This document shows, in pieces, positions 44,953-57,010 of a stretch of 64,000 nucleotides of DNA (within the stretch, counting starts at the first letter, position 1; each line of letters starts with the position of its first letter). The DNA lies in assembly GCA_013397435.1 (NCBI GenBank), contig VZRG01001683.1, forward strand, positions 77,943 to 141,942, read 5' to 3'. The notes below the pieces were generated by a model. That model saw only the letters and a list, made by a program, of their open reading frames with translations, was not told where the DNA came from and did not search any database. The position numbers and the translations under genes are program-made. This DNA comes from Erythrocercus mccallii. Taxonomy: Eukaryota > Chordata > Aves > Passeriformes > Dicruridae.

Positions 44953-47900
44953 AAGTTGAGATAAACAAGCAAAGCACAGCAAGGTGAGGATGTGGACCTT
45001 TTGGAAATACCTTAAAGGTAAGAAGTACAGGTGATGATAAGAGTTTAACTCAGAGTAACCATCTATCTGGAAAGAGTTTTATATAAGAAGGGAATTTTTT
45101 TTTTTGAGGTATGTAAAGCGGGGTGAGGCTGTGTGCTGCTGAAAGGGGGGGTGATCCTGCTCTGCTCGGCTGGGTGCATTTGTTATCTCTAGGATAATGT
45201 CAGAAGGAGAGAGATCTGATGGAGAAGGAGCAGACCAGGCAGCAGCCAGCTGATGCCAGTGCAGGAGGTGGCAGGGACAGCGGGACTGCCCCTTTCGGTG
45301 GCACTGCAGGCTTAGTTTGCTTTAAACCCCGCTTGAAACGGCACTTTCAACTCCTTGAGCAGTTTTTGGGACCTACTTTACCTCGGGAAAGAAGTGCAAA
45401 ATGAGTGCTTCCCTGCTGCTTACCAAGCCGAAAAAATGTCATATTTAAACTTCTACTCCAGTTTTTTAGCCAAGGCAAAGGGACCAGAACATAAAGTTTC
45501 CGTAGGAAAAACCATTCCAGCTCAAGTGCAGATGTAAGTGGTAGGGGAGGTCTCTGCTGTGCAGAGGGTGTGTCGCAGCAGGGGCACAGGGGAGATAATT
45601 GGCAGCCCAGAGAAGTTTCTGTCACTGTCGCAGAACCCCAGAGTTGTCCTGTGTAATCCTTAAGCCCCGGGGGGCTCAAGCAGCCCAAGATTTGGGTGTT
45701 GCAGAGAACTGGAGCTCTCCTGCAGCAGCGCCAGTGGTGTGCTGTGCCTTTGAGGGACGGCGCTGACGTTTGTCCTTGATGCCGGAGCTCTTCTGGCAGC
45801 TCTCCAGAGAAGAGAGAGCAGATTGCACACATGGCTCCTTCAAAACAAAACTTCTTTCTCTGAAGTTGCACACTCCAAGTGGTCTTTCACAATTTCCCTA
45901 AGCAGATGTAGTGTGTCTGCTGCTGAAAGGGCCTAAGGCAGTGGGGATATTTATTTCCTCCCCCAAAGGGATTTGCTCCCTGGACCAGCTTCTGGAGTCA
46001 GAACAGCACCAGTGCTTGTGCAGGGCAAAACAAAGGGGTCATATGGCTAGGGATGGAGCAGGGAAATGATAAACAGGAGGCCAACCTTCTCTGGGGGCTC
46101 CCCAGCTGGAAAACTCAGCTGTGCTGGAAATCCACACCTTCACTCTCCCTGTCTAAGTGTTAGCATGCAAGCTGGGTGCAGATGGGATTCATTTAAATAA
46201 CAGTGATACACTGGCATAAACCCCATGGGATGAGCAGGAGAGGAGGACCTGCGGTGTGCAGCAAAAAGGAACATCTGTTGAATTAAAAATTTCAAGTTTT
46301 TCATCAAACGATGACTGAGGGAGGTGAGCAAGAGTTAAGAAACCAACCCAGCCATATGGCCTGGGGAATGAGAGCTCACAAAGGTGGAAGAAACAGCTCC
46401 AGAAGGGACCTGGCAGCTACATGACCTCCAAAAAACCCCCTGAGGCTGGAAGATACCTGATGAAACAGGCTGAGATTGATTCTGGATAAACTTAGTGCTC
46501 CCTGAATGGCAATTCCAGTAAATCCTAGAAATTTTAATTAAGGGTTTTGTAAACTACGGTAGTGCAGTACTTCCCCAAATGTGGTTAATAAAAGAATGTA
46601 CACATTTATGGGATTGTAGAGTCTTAGACTTCCATACCTAAAAGAATAAATGTCACTGCATAATAAAATACCTCTAGCTCATGAGACACCCGTGCTGTAA
46701 TTTCTCCTTGCACTGCCATATATATCTTATTTTCTGCATTAAAATAAAAACTTCCTGCTGCAACAGCTCTACTGATTTCACTTTGAAAATGAAGCTGCAT
46801 CATTTCATTCTGCTCGTGTGGATCTCCCTAGAGGAGTTGCAGCTGTTGCCTTACTCACAGGCCTGAATATGTTTTGCTGGTTTAATACAAAACCCTCTTG
46901 TTTGGCTTTTCCTTCTCAGTTTACTTTAGTGGTGCTGCTCATACAGTTGTTAGGAATTGTGTTTGACAATCCCTCGTCAGTTTATGGTCCCTGATTTACA
47001 GCACATAAAACGTTGCTCTTGGCTTAGAAATTTCTTGACACGAACAAAGTTTGAAAATATCTGGCAGTTTTTTTGATATTTCAGATAAGAAATTGCCCAT
47101 GAGTCAATGTCTCGGAAGCCATCTAAAGGGTTAGAGGGGGTTTAGATAAATGAGCAGTAAGAATTAATGTGCTGGTCCAGGAAAAAGCACTTAAGGCTGG
47201 AAGGAGGGAAATGGAATAAAGCTGGATGAATTTGGAGAGACAATCAGCAGTTTACAGGCAAAGGCTCTTCAAAAAATTTTAATATATGTATTTATATAGT
47301 GATCCCCTAAGTTTAGAGGTTCCCTGTGCAAATTTTGTTTGGAGATTGCAGTGTTCCTTATTTGGAATATTCTGGAAGGGAAGCACTAGAAGGGATTATG
47401 TATTTTTGAAGTCTTGTCTAACTTTGCCTACTCTTTGCCTGTACCTTAAATCAAGCAAGTTTTGTAAACAGCTGGAGCAGGGTCTCTTTGAAAGCTGATT
47501 TTCTGACAGTTAAAAAGGAGTTGAGATAAAACTTGCCCTGTTCCCTTCAGGGTTCAAGGGACTCACCTGTGACATCAGTGTGGCCGTTGCTGAAAGCCCA
47601 GTAAATCACGAGCAGCCCTATTTGTAAAGTTCTCAGACTTATCTAAGGGTGGGAGGTTGATAAGAGAGAAATTCTTCTCACCTAATAAGTGCTATTGCAG
47701 ATCTCTACACAGCAAATAAATAACGGCAGCAGTCCCTACCCTGGGAACGGAGAGCTGAGGATTTCCTCTCGTACATGATCACAACTGATGGGGAACGAAA
47801 ATTGCCGCGTGATTATTTCGAGGAGGATACATAAAAATAAACATAATGGCTCTCCTGGGCCTTTTAGTCCTTAGGCTAAAACCCAATTCCCTGTGAGAGC

Positions 47901-50900
47901 AACACCTGCGGCTACTTTAGTCCGAATGTCCGGCGGGTGAAAACCGAGCGGAGAAAGGAGATTCCTCCCCCTTCCCTCGCTCCCGGCCGGCTGCGGAGGA
48001 ATGTGGCTGTTGCACTGATTTGGGAACAGCTCAAGGACTTTGCTCTTGTCGCTTCAGCTCCTTTAGCTGATGAGGCAGCCACTCCCATTTAAAAATTATT
48101 TTTAGAACAAGGGAAAATATAATTATCAATTCACGCATATTGCAAATATGTGCCCCATGCGGCAAGATAACAATGGGTTTTAAAGTCCTGCTGCTGGTAC
48201 CGGCTTGGACACGGCCTTAAATCGGGATAAGATTGGAAAAGAAAGAAACACATCCCAAATACAAAATGCCTCTTGCAGTTTTGCTTCCCCCAGCTGTGAG
48301 GGTTGTTTGAAGTCAGTAAGATACACCAGGAGGAACTGTGTGAAATTGGATGAAAAGGCACGTTCAATTCCATCTGCAACTGTGTGAGCTCATGAACCAT
48401 TAACACAGATTCTTTCTTAAACAGTAGAAGATATCTCAAGTCTTCTAAAAATGAGATAAATACTGTTCTGTCTGTCTCTGGAGGAAGGTAATCTTATCTT
48501 AATTCAGAGACTTTTATTTTTTATTGTTTTGACTTCTGCTGTTTCATGATTTACTTAGGCGCTGTCACCTGTGGTAAAGGGCATTTCAGCTACTGGCTGC
48601 AGCAGTTCTGTCTACCCAGAGGCACTGGCAGAGTTTAAGTTCACTTCAAACTCAGCTGCAGCTGCCCTGGGGAGCCACAGTTTGAGAAGGTTTCCTTTTG
48701 TTTAAATGAAGGTAACTTGTTTTCTTTCTTTCCCCTTTACCACTATCCGAGGGTGAGATGGAATGTAAAGGGGAATTACAGACTTAAATAGCTCTTAATT
48801 CAGCTTTTTTAGTTAGTGTGAACAAGCTTGGGCTGGAAAGTACTTTGCATAAAAAGCCCTCTCACCCCATGAAAGGAAGTGTGAGCAGGGTAGTGTCCTG
48901 CTGTCACCCTGCTGTCACCCATGGCACCGGGCACAGGAGCTGTTGGGACAGAAGAGGCAGCCAGGGAAAATGTGCCCGTCCCTCTGGAATGACTCTCAGG
49001 CACCCTGCCTTGGGTTTATTTTGTGGACCTGAGATTCCAAATGCCAAACTCTTTAAACAGAAGACCATTAAAAAAATAGTGCTACTGAAACTGAGACTTG
49101 GACCAGGTAATGAGGAGTTCTGTGCTAGTTTATCCTGCAGCAAAGCCCTAATCTGGTGTTTCTGATGTTAAAAACTGTGTCTGTTGATAGGAAATGTTTC
49201 AACTCCAGGTGCAAAACTGCTTTCATGCTGCTGGATTGCTTGTGGTAAAGTTTTGTAGAAAACAAGAGTTCCTTGTTTGTGTTTTAACTAGCTTAGAAAA
49301 TGAGTTATTTCATGCTTAAGGCTGAGAGTAGCCAAGATTAATTTCTTTTAACTGAAATTAATTTTAACATCGCACTTTGATAGAATGTGATAAAGATTAA
49401 AGCTCCGTAGGAGTTTCTCACAAGACAGCAAGGCTTAGAGCTACAGAAATACCTTTTGTCTCCCAAAAGCAAAAGTCTCTTTTCCCGCCTCCTCCCTTCT
49501 CACGTTACTTTTAAGTATCTCTGATGTGACCACCCTGGTGAGGATATTCAAACCAGGACTTTTAAAACATCCAGTTATATAAAATACAGTGCACAGTCTG
49601 CTGCTTCTCCTGTATCCTTTGGAAGTGCTGTGCTGAGAAAGCATTGCCTGTTTCTGACCTGTATGACAAATGCAGATCACAAATGGACAGTGGTGTGCAG
49701 GTTTGCTTTCATCTCTCTCTATAAAGAAGGAATTGGGAGGTAGGCACACAGACAGGGATGAGGTAACAGCATCTGAGCCTCATTTATAGCCTTTAGACAC
49801 TCGATCTTTACCTCATGTTCCCAGAGGCAAACGCAGCTCTTTGGAAAGTGAGTGTGCTCCCAGATATTCAGATGAACTCAAATCTTAACATCGCATCTCC
49901 TAATCCGTCGTTGTTTGGTCTTGGGCTTTTTGTTAGAGTTGCAGGAGAAGCTTTGGTTATTAATTACTGATTAAATCCTTAAATAATAGCACTGGGTTCC
50001 TTCTTTCTTTGTAGAAAGCTTCTCCCACAAACATCAAACTGATTTTTAGGGATAGAGTTGCAGATAGCTGCCAAATTGAAAATGTAGGTGAGGGTGGAGG
50101 TGGGAGTATTTAATTTCCTGGAGAGAGATGATTATAGACACAATAGAAAAAAAAAATAGACAATCCACCCCTGTGGTGATAAAACTTCCATAGGAATATT
50201 TGAGTCAAATTCTGCGAAGAAGCAAATTGATTTAAGTGACTGAAGGATTCCTGCAAGCACGAAATGAGCAACTTGCATGTTTGTGTGGAATATGCTGTAG
50301 AAAGGAGGGTGGATACAGTGGAAGCATCTTGCAAAGGTGAGAAAGCTGGAAGAAATACATCAATAAAACAACTTCTTCTGCAGCACTTGTCTTCAGTTTG
50401 ATGGCATTTAATGCATCAATTTTTTCTGAGCACTATGTTAAAATTGTCACTGTTGGATCCCGTTTTGAAGAAAAGTGTAAGTGGAAAGCTTAATTCCTTA
50501 AGAAAGGAGGAGAGAGGAAATTTATTGGCTCTTGTTGCCCAGACAATATTAACAGAATGGTAACACCAGAACCTTCTGCTCTGCAGAAAGAACTGGGATT
50601 AATTTTTGAGATTACATTTGTTTAGCCCTGATACTTTAACCACTGTGGGTCCTGTGAGACAGTTACTGTTCTGTTCAACCATTAACTGAGAGAGAAGCAA
50701 ATGTTCTGAGCGTACGATAGCGAGAGAAATAAATTAGAAGTACCAACTCCTTAAGTTTTCATTCTCCTCAAATTAAAAATGCTCGCAATTTAAGGTGTTG
50801 GATTGCTAGCAAGATTTTTAAACTGAGTATTACAGATCTTTACTTGTGTTGAACTTTCAGATATACTAACCAGACAGGATTTTTATAAAAGTCTGGAATA

Positions 50901-52603
50901 TTTTTATAGAAGTTTTATAAATCTGTCTGGAAGTGAGTTATGTTCCGTGCTGCAGAGCTGATCCTGCAGAAGTTGCTCAGCAGAAAACTCCTTGGGGTTG
51001 TCCTGCTCTACTCAAGCCTTTTAGCTCATCTCTCAGGATAGGGTTTCCTGGGATAATAACCCTTTTCTGGTCTAACAGGATAATGATTCTGATTATAATT
51101 AATGAAAATACAATTGGCTTTCTGTTTTCTGGTGGAGAAAACAGATACTTGCCCAGAAGCTGAGGCAGATAAAATACTGAATTGTTTAACGAGCACAGAA
51201 ACACCAGGGAGTTAAATACAAGTTATTTTCACATTTATGGTTAAAGAATGGGTATAAAAATGATAGGGACAATGGAAATTTAAATTTCCATTTTTCTTGA
51301 TATTGATTACAGTAAAGCAGCTTTGATTTGGAGTTTCTGAGTCAAAAATGTTCACACAAGTGCTGAGCAGTTTCTCTTGGAGGTAGCTCATTAGAAATCC
51401 TGTGGCTTCAAGGCAAGCTCAATTAGTGAGAGGGTTGCTTCTTATTTAGCTGTATAAATGAACCATTTCCAGAAGACTGTTGCATTCAGTGGCCTGATCT
51501 CCAACCATATCAGAAAATAATAAAGATAACAGGAAATTATATCAACACCTGAAACCATTCTTGGGATTGGTGTTGTGTTTTTTATGTAAAATTGACCTCC
51601 TTCAATACTGTTTATAAAAATCCTCTGCTATTTCAACACTTTTCTGTGCCACTGTTGTAAACTAAGGACAGTTCAGTGATGGTTGTGAAACGCTGTGTAA
51701 CACACTGGAAGTGTTCAGTCAGGACTGTGGTGCCTGTTCTGTAAAACCTGTCTTGTTTCCTGAACCCTTCTTCACAGCAGTGAGGAAATTCATCAACCCC
51801 CCCCCATTAGAGAACACATTTTCAATGCACTTCTCTGTCTCTGGAATGGAAAAAAAATGCCATTCTGTGAAACACAAAACTTAATGGAGTGAAAACTGTT
51901 TGAGGAAAAGCTCTGCCCCTTTTTCTCATGTTTTATTTCTAGGGGATTAGGTTTGCTCCCTCAGGATCCATCTAGAACTTGCTTTTAAGTTTGGTCAGTG
52001 CTCTGCTGGTGTGTGCCCTCAGCCATCTTCATCCAAATTGTGCTGGCTTGTTTTGTCCACCCCCCAAAAATTAATTAATTGTTTAGCCTATAGTTGGAAT
52101 GTTGCAATTCCAGTCTCCCAGGGAAATGTTGTTATAAAAATAATAACTGACATAATTATTGCAGTGAAGGTGTTACATAGCAGGAGACACAGGGCACGTG
52201 TCCCACAGTCCCCAAACCAGCTTTTATTTGGATTTTCAGCCCAATATTTCTATATCAGTGCTAACCTACAGCTGCCCAAAAGCATAAACCATGGCATTTC
52301 TAAAATATTTCCCACAGTAAACTGGTTTTTTATTAGAGAACCAATTATTTGATGATTTTCTTGAAAATTATGTTTTCACTTCAGCTGTTTGAGACATTCT
52401 CTGGTCACTCATATTCTTCAGGAAGAATTTTACACTTCTGTTTTGTGTCCTTGCTGCAGACTGGCTGCATGGTTCTGTGTTTTGCAATATGGAATGTGCT
52501 CTGCTTACTCACCATATTTCTGGTTTTAGAAATCAATTAGTTAATAGAAACAGGCTTGGTTTTAGTCTTTTTAGTTTGGGTTGTTCTTTTTCCCTGGGAG
52601 TTT

Positions 52604-52745
52604 CCTATGTGGTCTTAGGCAGGTCCCTTGAGATCCCCTTCAGAGCCATAACAAAGTGTTAAATTCCCAGGAGCTGGTGCCTTTGTGGGTCTGTTTTAGC
52701 TTCTGGAGATGTAATTTCTCAGTTTTTAAATGGGAACAGCAGCAA
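52604..52745 (+). mobile_element. Ancient MIR-like SINE remnant
   Basis: TATGTGGTCTTAGGCAGGTC resembles the MIR stretch TGTGACCTTGGGCAAGTC. Downstream, TTTCTCAGTTTTTAAATGGG followed by AACAGCAGCAATGTTACC resembles the MIR end CTCAGTTT...AAATGGGGATAATAATAGTACC. Order and orientation agree, but divergence is high. Confidence 0.45.
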
Positions 52746-55700
52746 TGTTACCCCTCAAATTCAGATAGATACATTATGGCCAAAATACCAAATGCTGGAA
52801 TTGTGTGAGCAGACAGGCCCAGAGTGAATGGAACTTTAATTTGTGCTCCACACTAACGGTGGCACAGTGAACTGCCTTAAAAGCAGGAGCCAGAGCTGTG
52901 TTTGGGAATGCCGGTGATAAGCTGGGAAGCTGGAATGCTGCTCTTGGGTAGCCAGGTACCACAGGCACAGCTCCGGCTCAGTCACAGCACAAGTGGAGGC
53001 ACGGGCTTGGGAAGATGTCTTAGATAATCACACTTTTTTAAAGAGGCACTTTTTTTTTTTCCAAGCTGTAGAAGTGAGTCATCAGTTCTGTTTCCAAGTC
53101 TGGGCTGCTGAGCAGGGAATGAGCAGTTTGCCCACCAGGAATGGTGCCGAGGGGTTCAATGCTGGTGTGGTTCTTGGCAGACCCCTTGCAGAGTTATTAA
53201 CGGTGTTGTAGATGTCCAGAGGGAGCAAATCTGAGGCTCTGGGCCCTGGCAGAGCTGAAACAAGAATAGGCAATGTGCTAATTGTCAGGAATAGTCTTGC
53301 TTTGGCAGGAATACAGATTAGACTACCTGATAAGTCATCTTCAAAAAAAATAAAAGTCTAGTCTTCGAGTCAGTGTTACAATATCAGGAATTCTGCTTTT
53401 TTTAAAAAAAAAAGTCAACAGTGATATTCTGATTTTTTTTTTAAATACAGTAAAGATAAAGGTGATCCTAAAGAAATCCTTATGGGATAAGAAATTAGGA
53501 AACATAAAGAGATTTCTGCTGGTCTATTTCCTTCAATTCTTTGTTATGCATAGGGGTGGGGTGTGTTACTCTCTAAATAATTCTGACTCTAAGGCATTTC
53601 TTGTATTACCCTTTTAGAACAGCAGAGTCCATTAGAGCAGCACATGTACATGTCAGGCTTTAACAATTTTGTGCAGCCAGTGTGTAGTAACTGGGGACCA
53701 AGCTGGATCCTGATGTTGTGATTCCCTCATCATGTGTGTGAAAAGCCATGGAGAGATTCCAGTGCTTTGGAGAAAGGCAGGAGCAGGGAAGGTGCCATCC
53801 TTTGCTGGAAGGAAGCTGGAAAGTGGGGAATGATGGAACAAAAAAAAAAAAAACAACACAAGGATGAAGGAGTTGATTGGGTTGGTCTGGTTCCCTAGAA
53901 TGAGGAACTGAGACTGGATTGCAAAGGATTGAATTTGTATCAAAGCTCCCCTCCAAAGCTGGAATCCCGTGGACTCTCTGGACTGAATTTTGAGAGTGGC
54001 TCATTGAAGCTGAGGGGAGCCAGGCCTGTTATGATGAAACAGTGATTTTCTACACACTTCAACTGTGCCCTCTTGGGCTGCAGCAACATCTGTGCTGGAT
54101 GAGATTTTAGCAATTCTCCCCCTGCAGAAGCTCTGCTTTGCGCCTGAGTCCCTGAGCGAGGGAGGCTTGTTTGAGCCTGCTGCCCTCCCCATGCTGCTCA
54201 CTCAGCCCTGCCTTGCCCAAGGCTCTGGGCTGGGTTTCATCACAGAGGTGTCAGCCTTGGGTTCCCTGGTGTCTGCAGGAGTGTCCTCTTCATTGAAGGG
54301 ACAGTGGTGAAAAAGGAAAATTCACCTGGGCACCTCTAAATGAAATCTTCATCCCTTGTTTTCAAGAATCTAGAAGTGAGACAGCAGATCAGCTTCGAGC
54401 AGCAGAATTGTGGTGACATTTTTATCTTCCACAAGTTATTACTCAGAAATTACTCATCAGTGGGATTCATCTTATGTAACTTTTTAACACAAAGCAGAGA
54501 ATGAATTTAGTAAATAATCTGACCGACCACCCCCCCCCATAAAGTAGTTTATCAACAAAATTACAGTGAGGTTTGTTTTTGCTGAGAAAGTGGATTTGTT
54601 TCATCACCTGCCAAAGTTTTATGCAAATAGTCCAACCTGAAGCACAAGTATTTCTGATTGGTAGTGTTTGCCTTGGAAGCTCCTTGTTTCATTAACTGCT
54701 GGTGCTGAGCTGATTGATTAGAATTGGTAGGAGATGTGAAGTGATGGTCTGATGTTGAAATGTTCCTTTTGCACCTGGAAGATCGTTCAGGATCAGCTGA
54801 AGGCTGGCAGAAAGGCCAAAAAGGCAAACAGAAGGGCTGCCTGATTTAGGTGGAGGCAAGCACCAAACAGCAGGGGGATTTCTGAGAGAGGAGGGCACAG
54901 ACACATCTGCTTTCATTTCCGTGGGTGCTGTCTGAGAGCTCTGCTGTGTTTTGGGGAGCACTGAGTCAGCCAGGCAGGAGTTAAGGAGGGAATGCAAACA
55001 GAAGAGTCAAGGATGTTCACCCAGCCTGAGTGCTTCCCTCAAGGGGAAGATGCTTTCTTGGCACTGCAGCAGCAGAGAGGGGAGCAAATAACTCTTGTTG
55101 TAGCCACCTGGAACTGTGACAGTGATGTTTTAATCTTTTGAAGTGAACAAGTTCCTATGGCTGGGTAAAAAATTCGCCTGTGAAATGGCTGATGCTGTTG
55201 GTGATACGTTCTCCCTTTAATTAAATAGCTGACTTACCTTGACAATTAATTGGAGTGATGTATGATTTTTATTAGAAACCCATGACTAATTTTTTCTTGC
55301 TGTTCCTACTATCTTATTGTTCTTGTCTCCCCTCCTCCTGAGTTCTGCTGCGTGCCAGCTGTGTCCTCCAGGCACTGGTGCAGACCAGTGTTCCCTCTTG
55401 CTTGGGCTTTTACCTGTTCCAGATAAAGTCATTGTTTTCAGGTATTTTCCACATCATCTTTCAGAAATTTTCCATTTCATCAGAGTTTTGCAATTATTTT
55501 TGTTTTCAGAGTCTGGGATTCTTCACTTAAAAAAACCTCACCAATCACAAACTCCTCAAAACATCACCACACCTCCCCCACCACCATGTAACTCAGTTTG
55601 CTTCCTTTAATACCACATTTCCTACTTCATTAAAATAACTGCCAGGTTAAAAAAATCCTCCCTGCAGTCATCCCTGTGCATGTAATCTACTAGGAAACTC

Positions 55701-56569
55701 AAGTGAATTTTATATTTAATTACAACAGGCAAGATTGAAAATGGATGTGACTGAAGACATTTCTGTTAAAATCAGAGCAGCAGCTACAAGGACTCAGTTT
55801 GTCCCTTATCCTGCTCTCCCTGGCTGAAAGGAGCTGAGGCTCAATCCTTTCTCTAACCTTACAACAAATGATGTGGACTATTCTTTACGTTTTTTTCCAC
55901 TTAGGAAGCTTTAGTCTTTTTATAGGAAATTTGTTTCCATGGGGGAACTTAGGCATGGGTGAGTGGGGAACAATGCATTGTTTGTTAAAATAAATTTTTT
56001 TGAAGGGAGTGGGCTTGAAAGGAAGGAAATGTGGTTTAGATTTAAGTTTCTTTTGAATTTTCTTCCTCTTCTTTTGCTTCATCCTCCCTACCCTCCCAAA
56101 TACAAAACAAAAATCCTAACAGCCAGAAGTCCCCAAATTGACTTTTCACCACGTCTTTAAAAGATTTGGTATAATCTGGAAAGCCAGAGGAAGTTTAAAA
56201 ATCACTGTCTTGTGTATCCTTCCTTTCCCTTCCCTCTCTGTGTTGTTCCCCCTCAACAACATGCAGTTTTTATCTCAGCTTTTCTAGTCCCTGTGTTGGG
56301 CAGGGTTTATTTAGTCTGTCTCTGGTGTGTGTGACGTTTAGGCCTCAGTTTATGCACGTGGTGAAACCTTGTGCTGAGTGAGGTCCTGGCACCCTCTGGT
56401 CCCCGGGCTGTTCATTCAGGGGTGGGTGTGGAAGGAAGAGCCCTGCGGGGGGCAGCTGGGGTGCAGGTTCTGGGGAAGGAAGCTCAGGGCAGGAATGCAG
56501 TTTCATTTTTAATTGGCTGGATTTAAAGCAGGCAGCTGGCTGGAAATCTCTGTCTCTCCCTTTCCCCAG

Positions 56570-57010
56570 AGGTCTGTGGCAGAGCTGCTGTGTGACAATC
56601 TCCTTCCCGCTGCTGGCTGCCATGGCTGACCCCGCCACCGAGGAACTCGTGTCCCAGGTCCCCGAGCTGTGCTCTGAGTGTGGCCAGGCCCACCCCTTGC
56701 TGGACAATCACCTGTACAACTTCCAGGACGAGGTGGACGATGAGCTCATCTGCCACATCTGCCTGCAGCCCCTGCTGCAGCCCATGGACACACCCTGTGG
56801 GCACACGTACTGTTTCAAGTGCCTCGAGAACTTCATGCAGGAGTACAACTTCTGTCCCATGGATCGCAAGAAGCTCTCCTTCCAGCAGTGCCACAAGTCC
56901 AGCCTCCTGGTGAGGAACCTGCTGGATAAGCTGGTGGTGCTGTGTCCTTTCAAGGCTGAGTGCCAGCAGACCATGCAGCGCTGTGAGCTGGAAGCTCACC
57001 TGCAGAACAG
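56570..57010 (+). CDS. LNX2-like: LNX-like exon 2: start codon and RING finger
   Basis: The acceptor CTCCCTTTCCCCAG|AGG at 56569/56570 is preceded by a strong pyrimidine tract. A 52-bp untranslated stretch leads to an ATG at 56622 with an excellent context (GCCATGG). The exon encodes residues 1-129 and two bases of Arg130. As in LNX1/2, the whole RING region is in one exon. The donor AACAG|GTGCAT is weak: it lacks G at +5. Confidence 0.93.

Larger units (their letters stand above)
44387..56569 (+). other. Intron 1 of the LNX-family gene (inferred)
   Basis: A 12-kb intron if exon 1 is placed correctly. Its start is G-rich and degenerately repeated (44387-44680). It contains a CTATAAATAG element (44943-44952), a small CpG-rich block (about 47925-48010) and a MIR-like remnant (52604-52745). 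A poly(A)-like tract lies near 53839-53852 and a C10 run near 54530. No coding exon was recognised. Confidence 0.6.

Noticed and set aside
45347..45871. 174-codon minus-strand frame in the LNX intron
   Set aside because: No domain or homology that I recognise and no splice context. Chance is likely.
47552..47569. tRNA B-box-like GGTTCAAGGGACTC
   Set aside because: No matching A-box or cloverleaf arms around it.
56523..56999. 158-codon minus-strand frame opposite the RING exon
   Set aside because: An antisense shadow of the LNX RING coding sequence.
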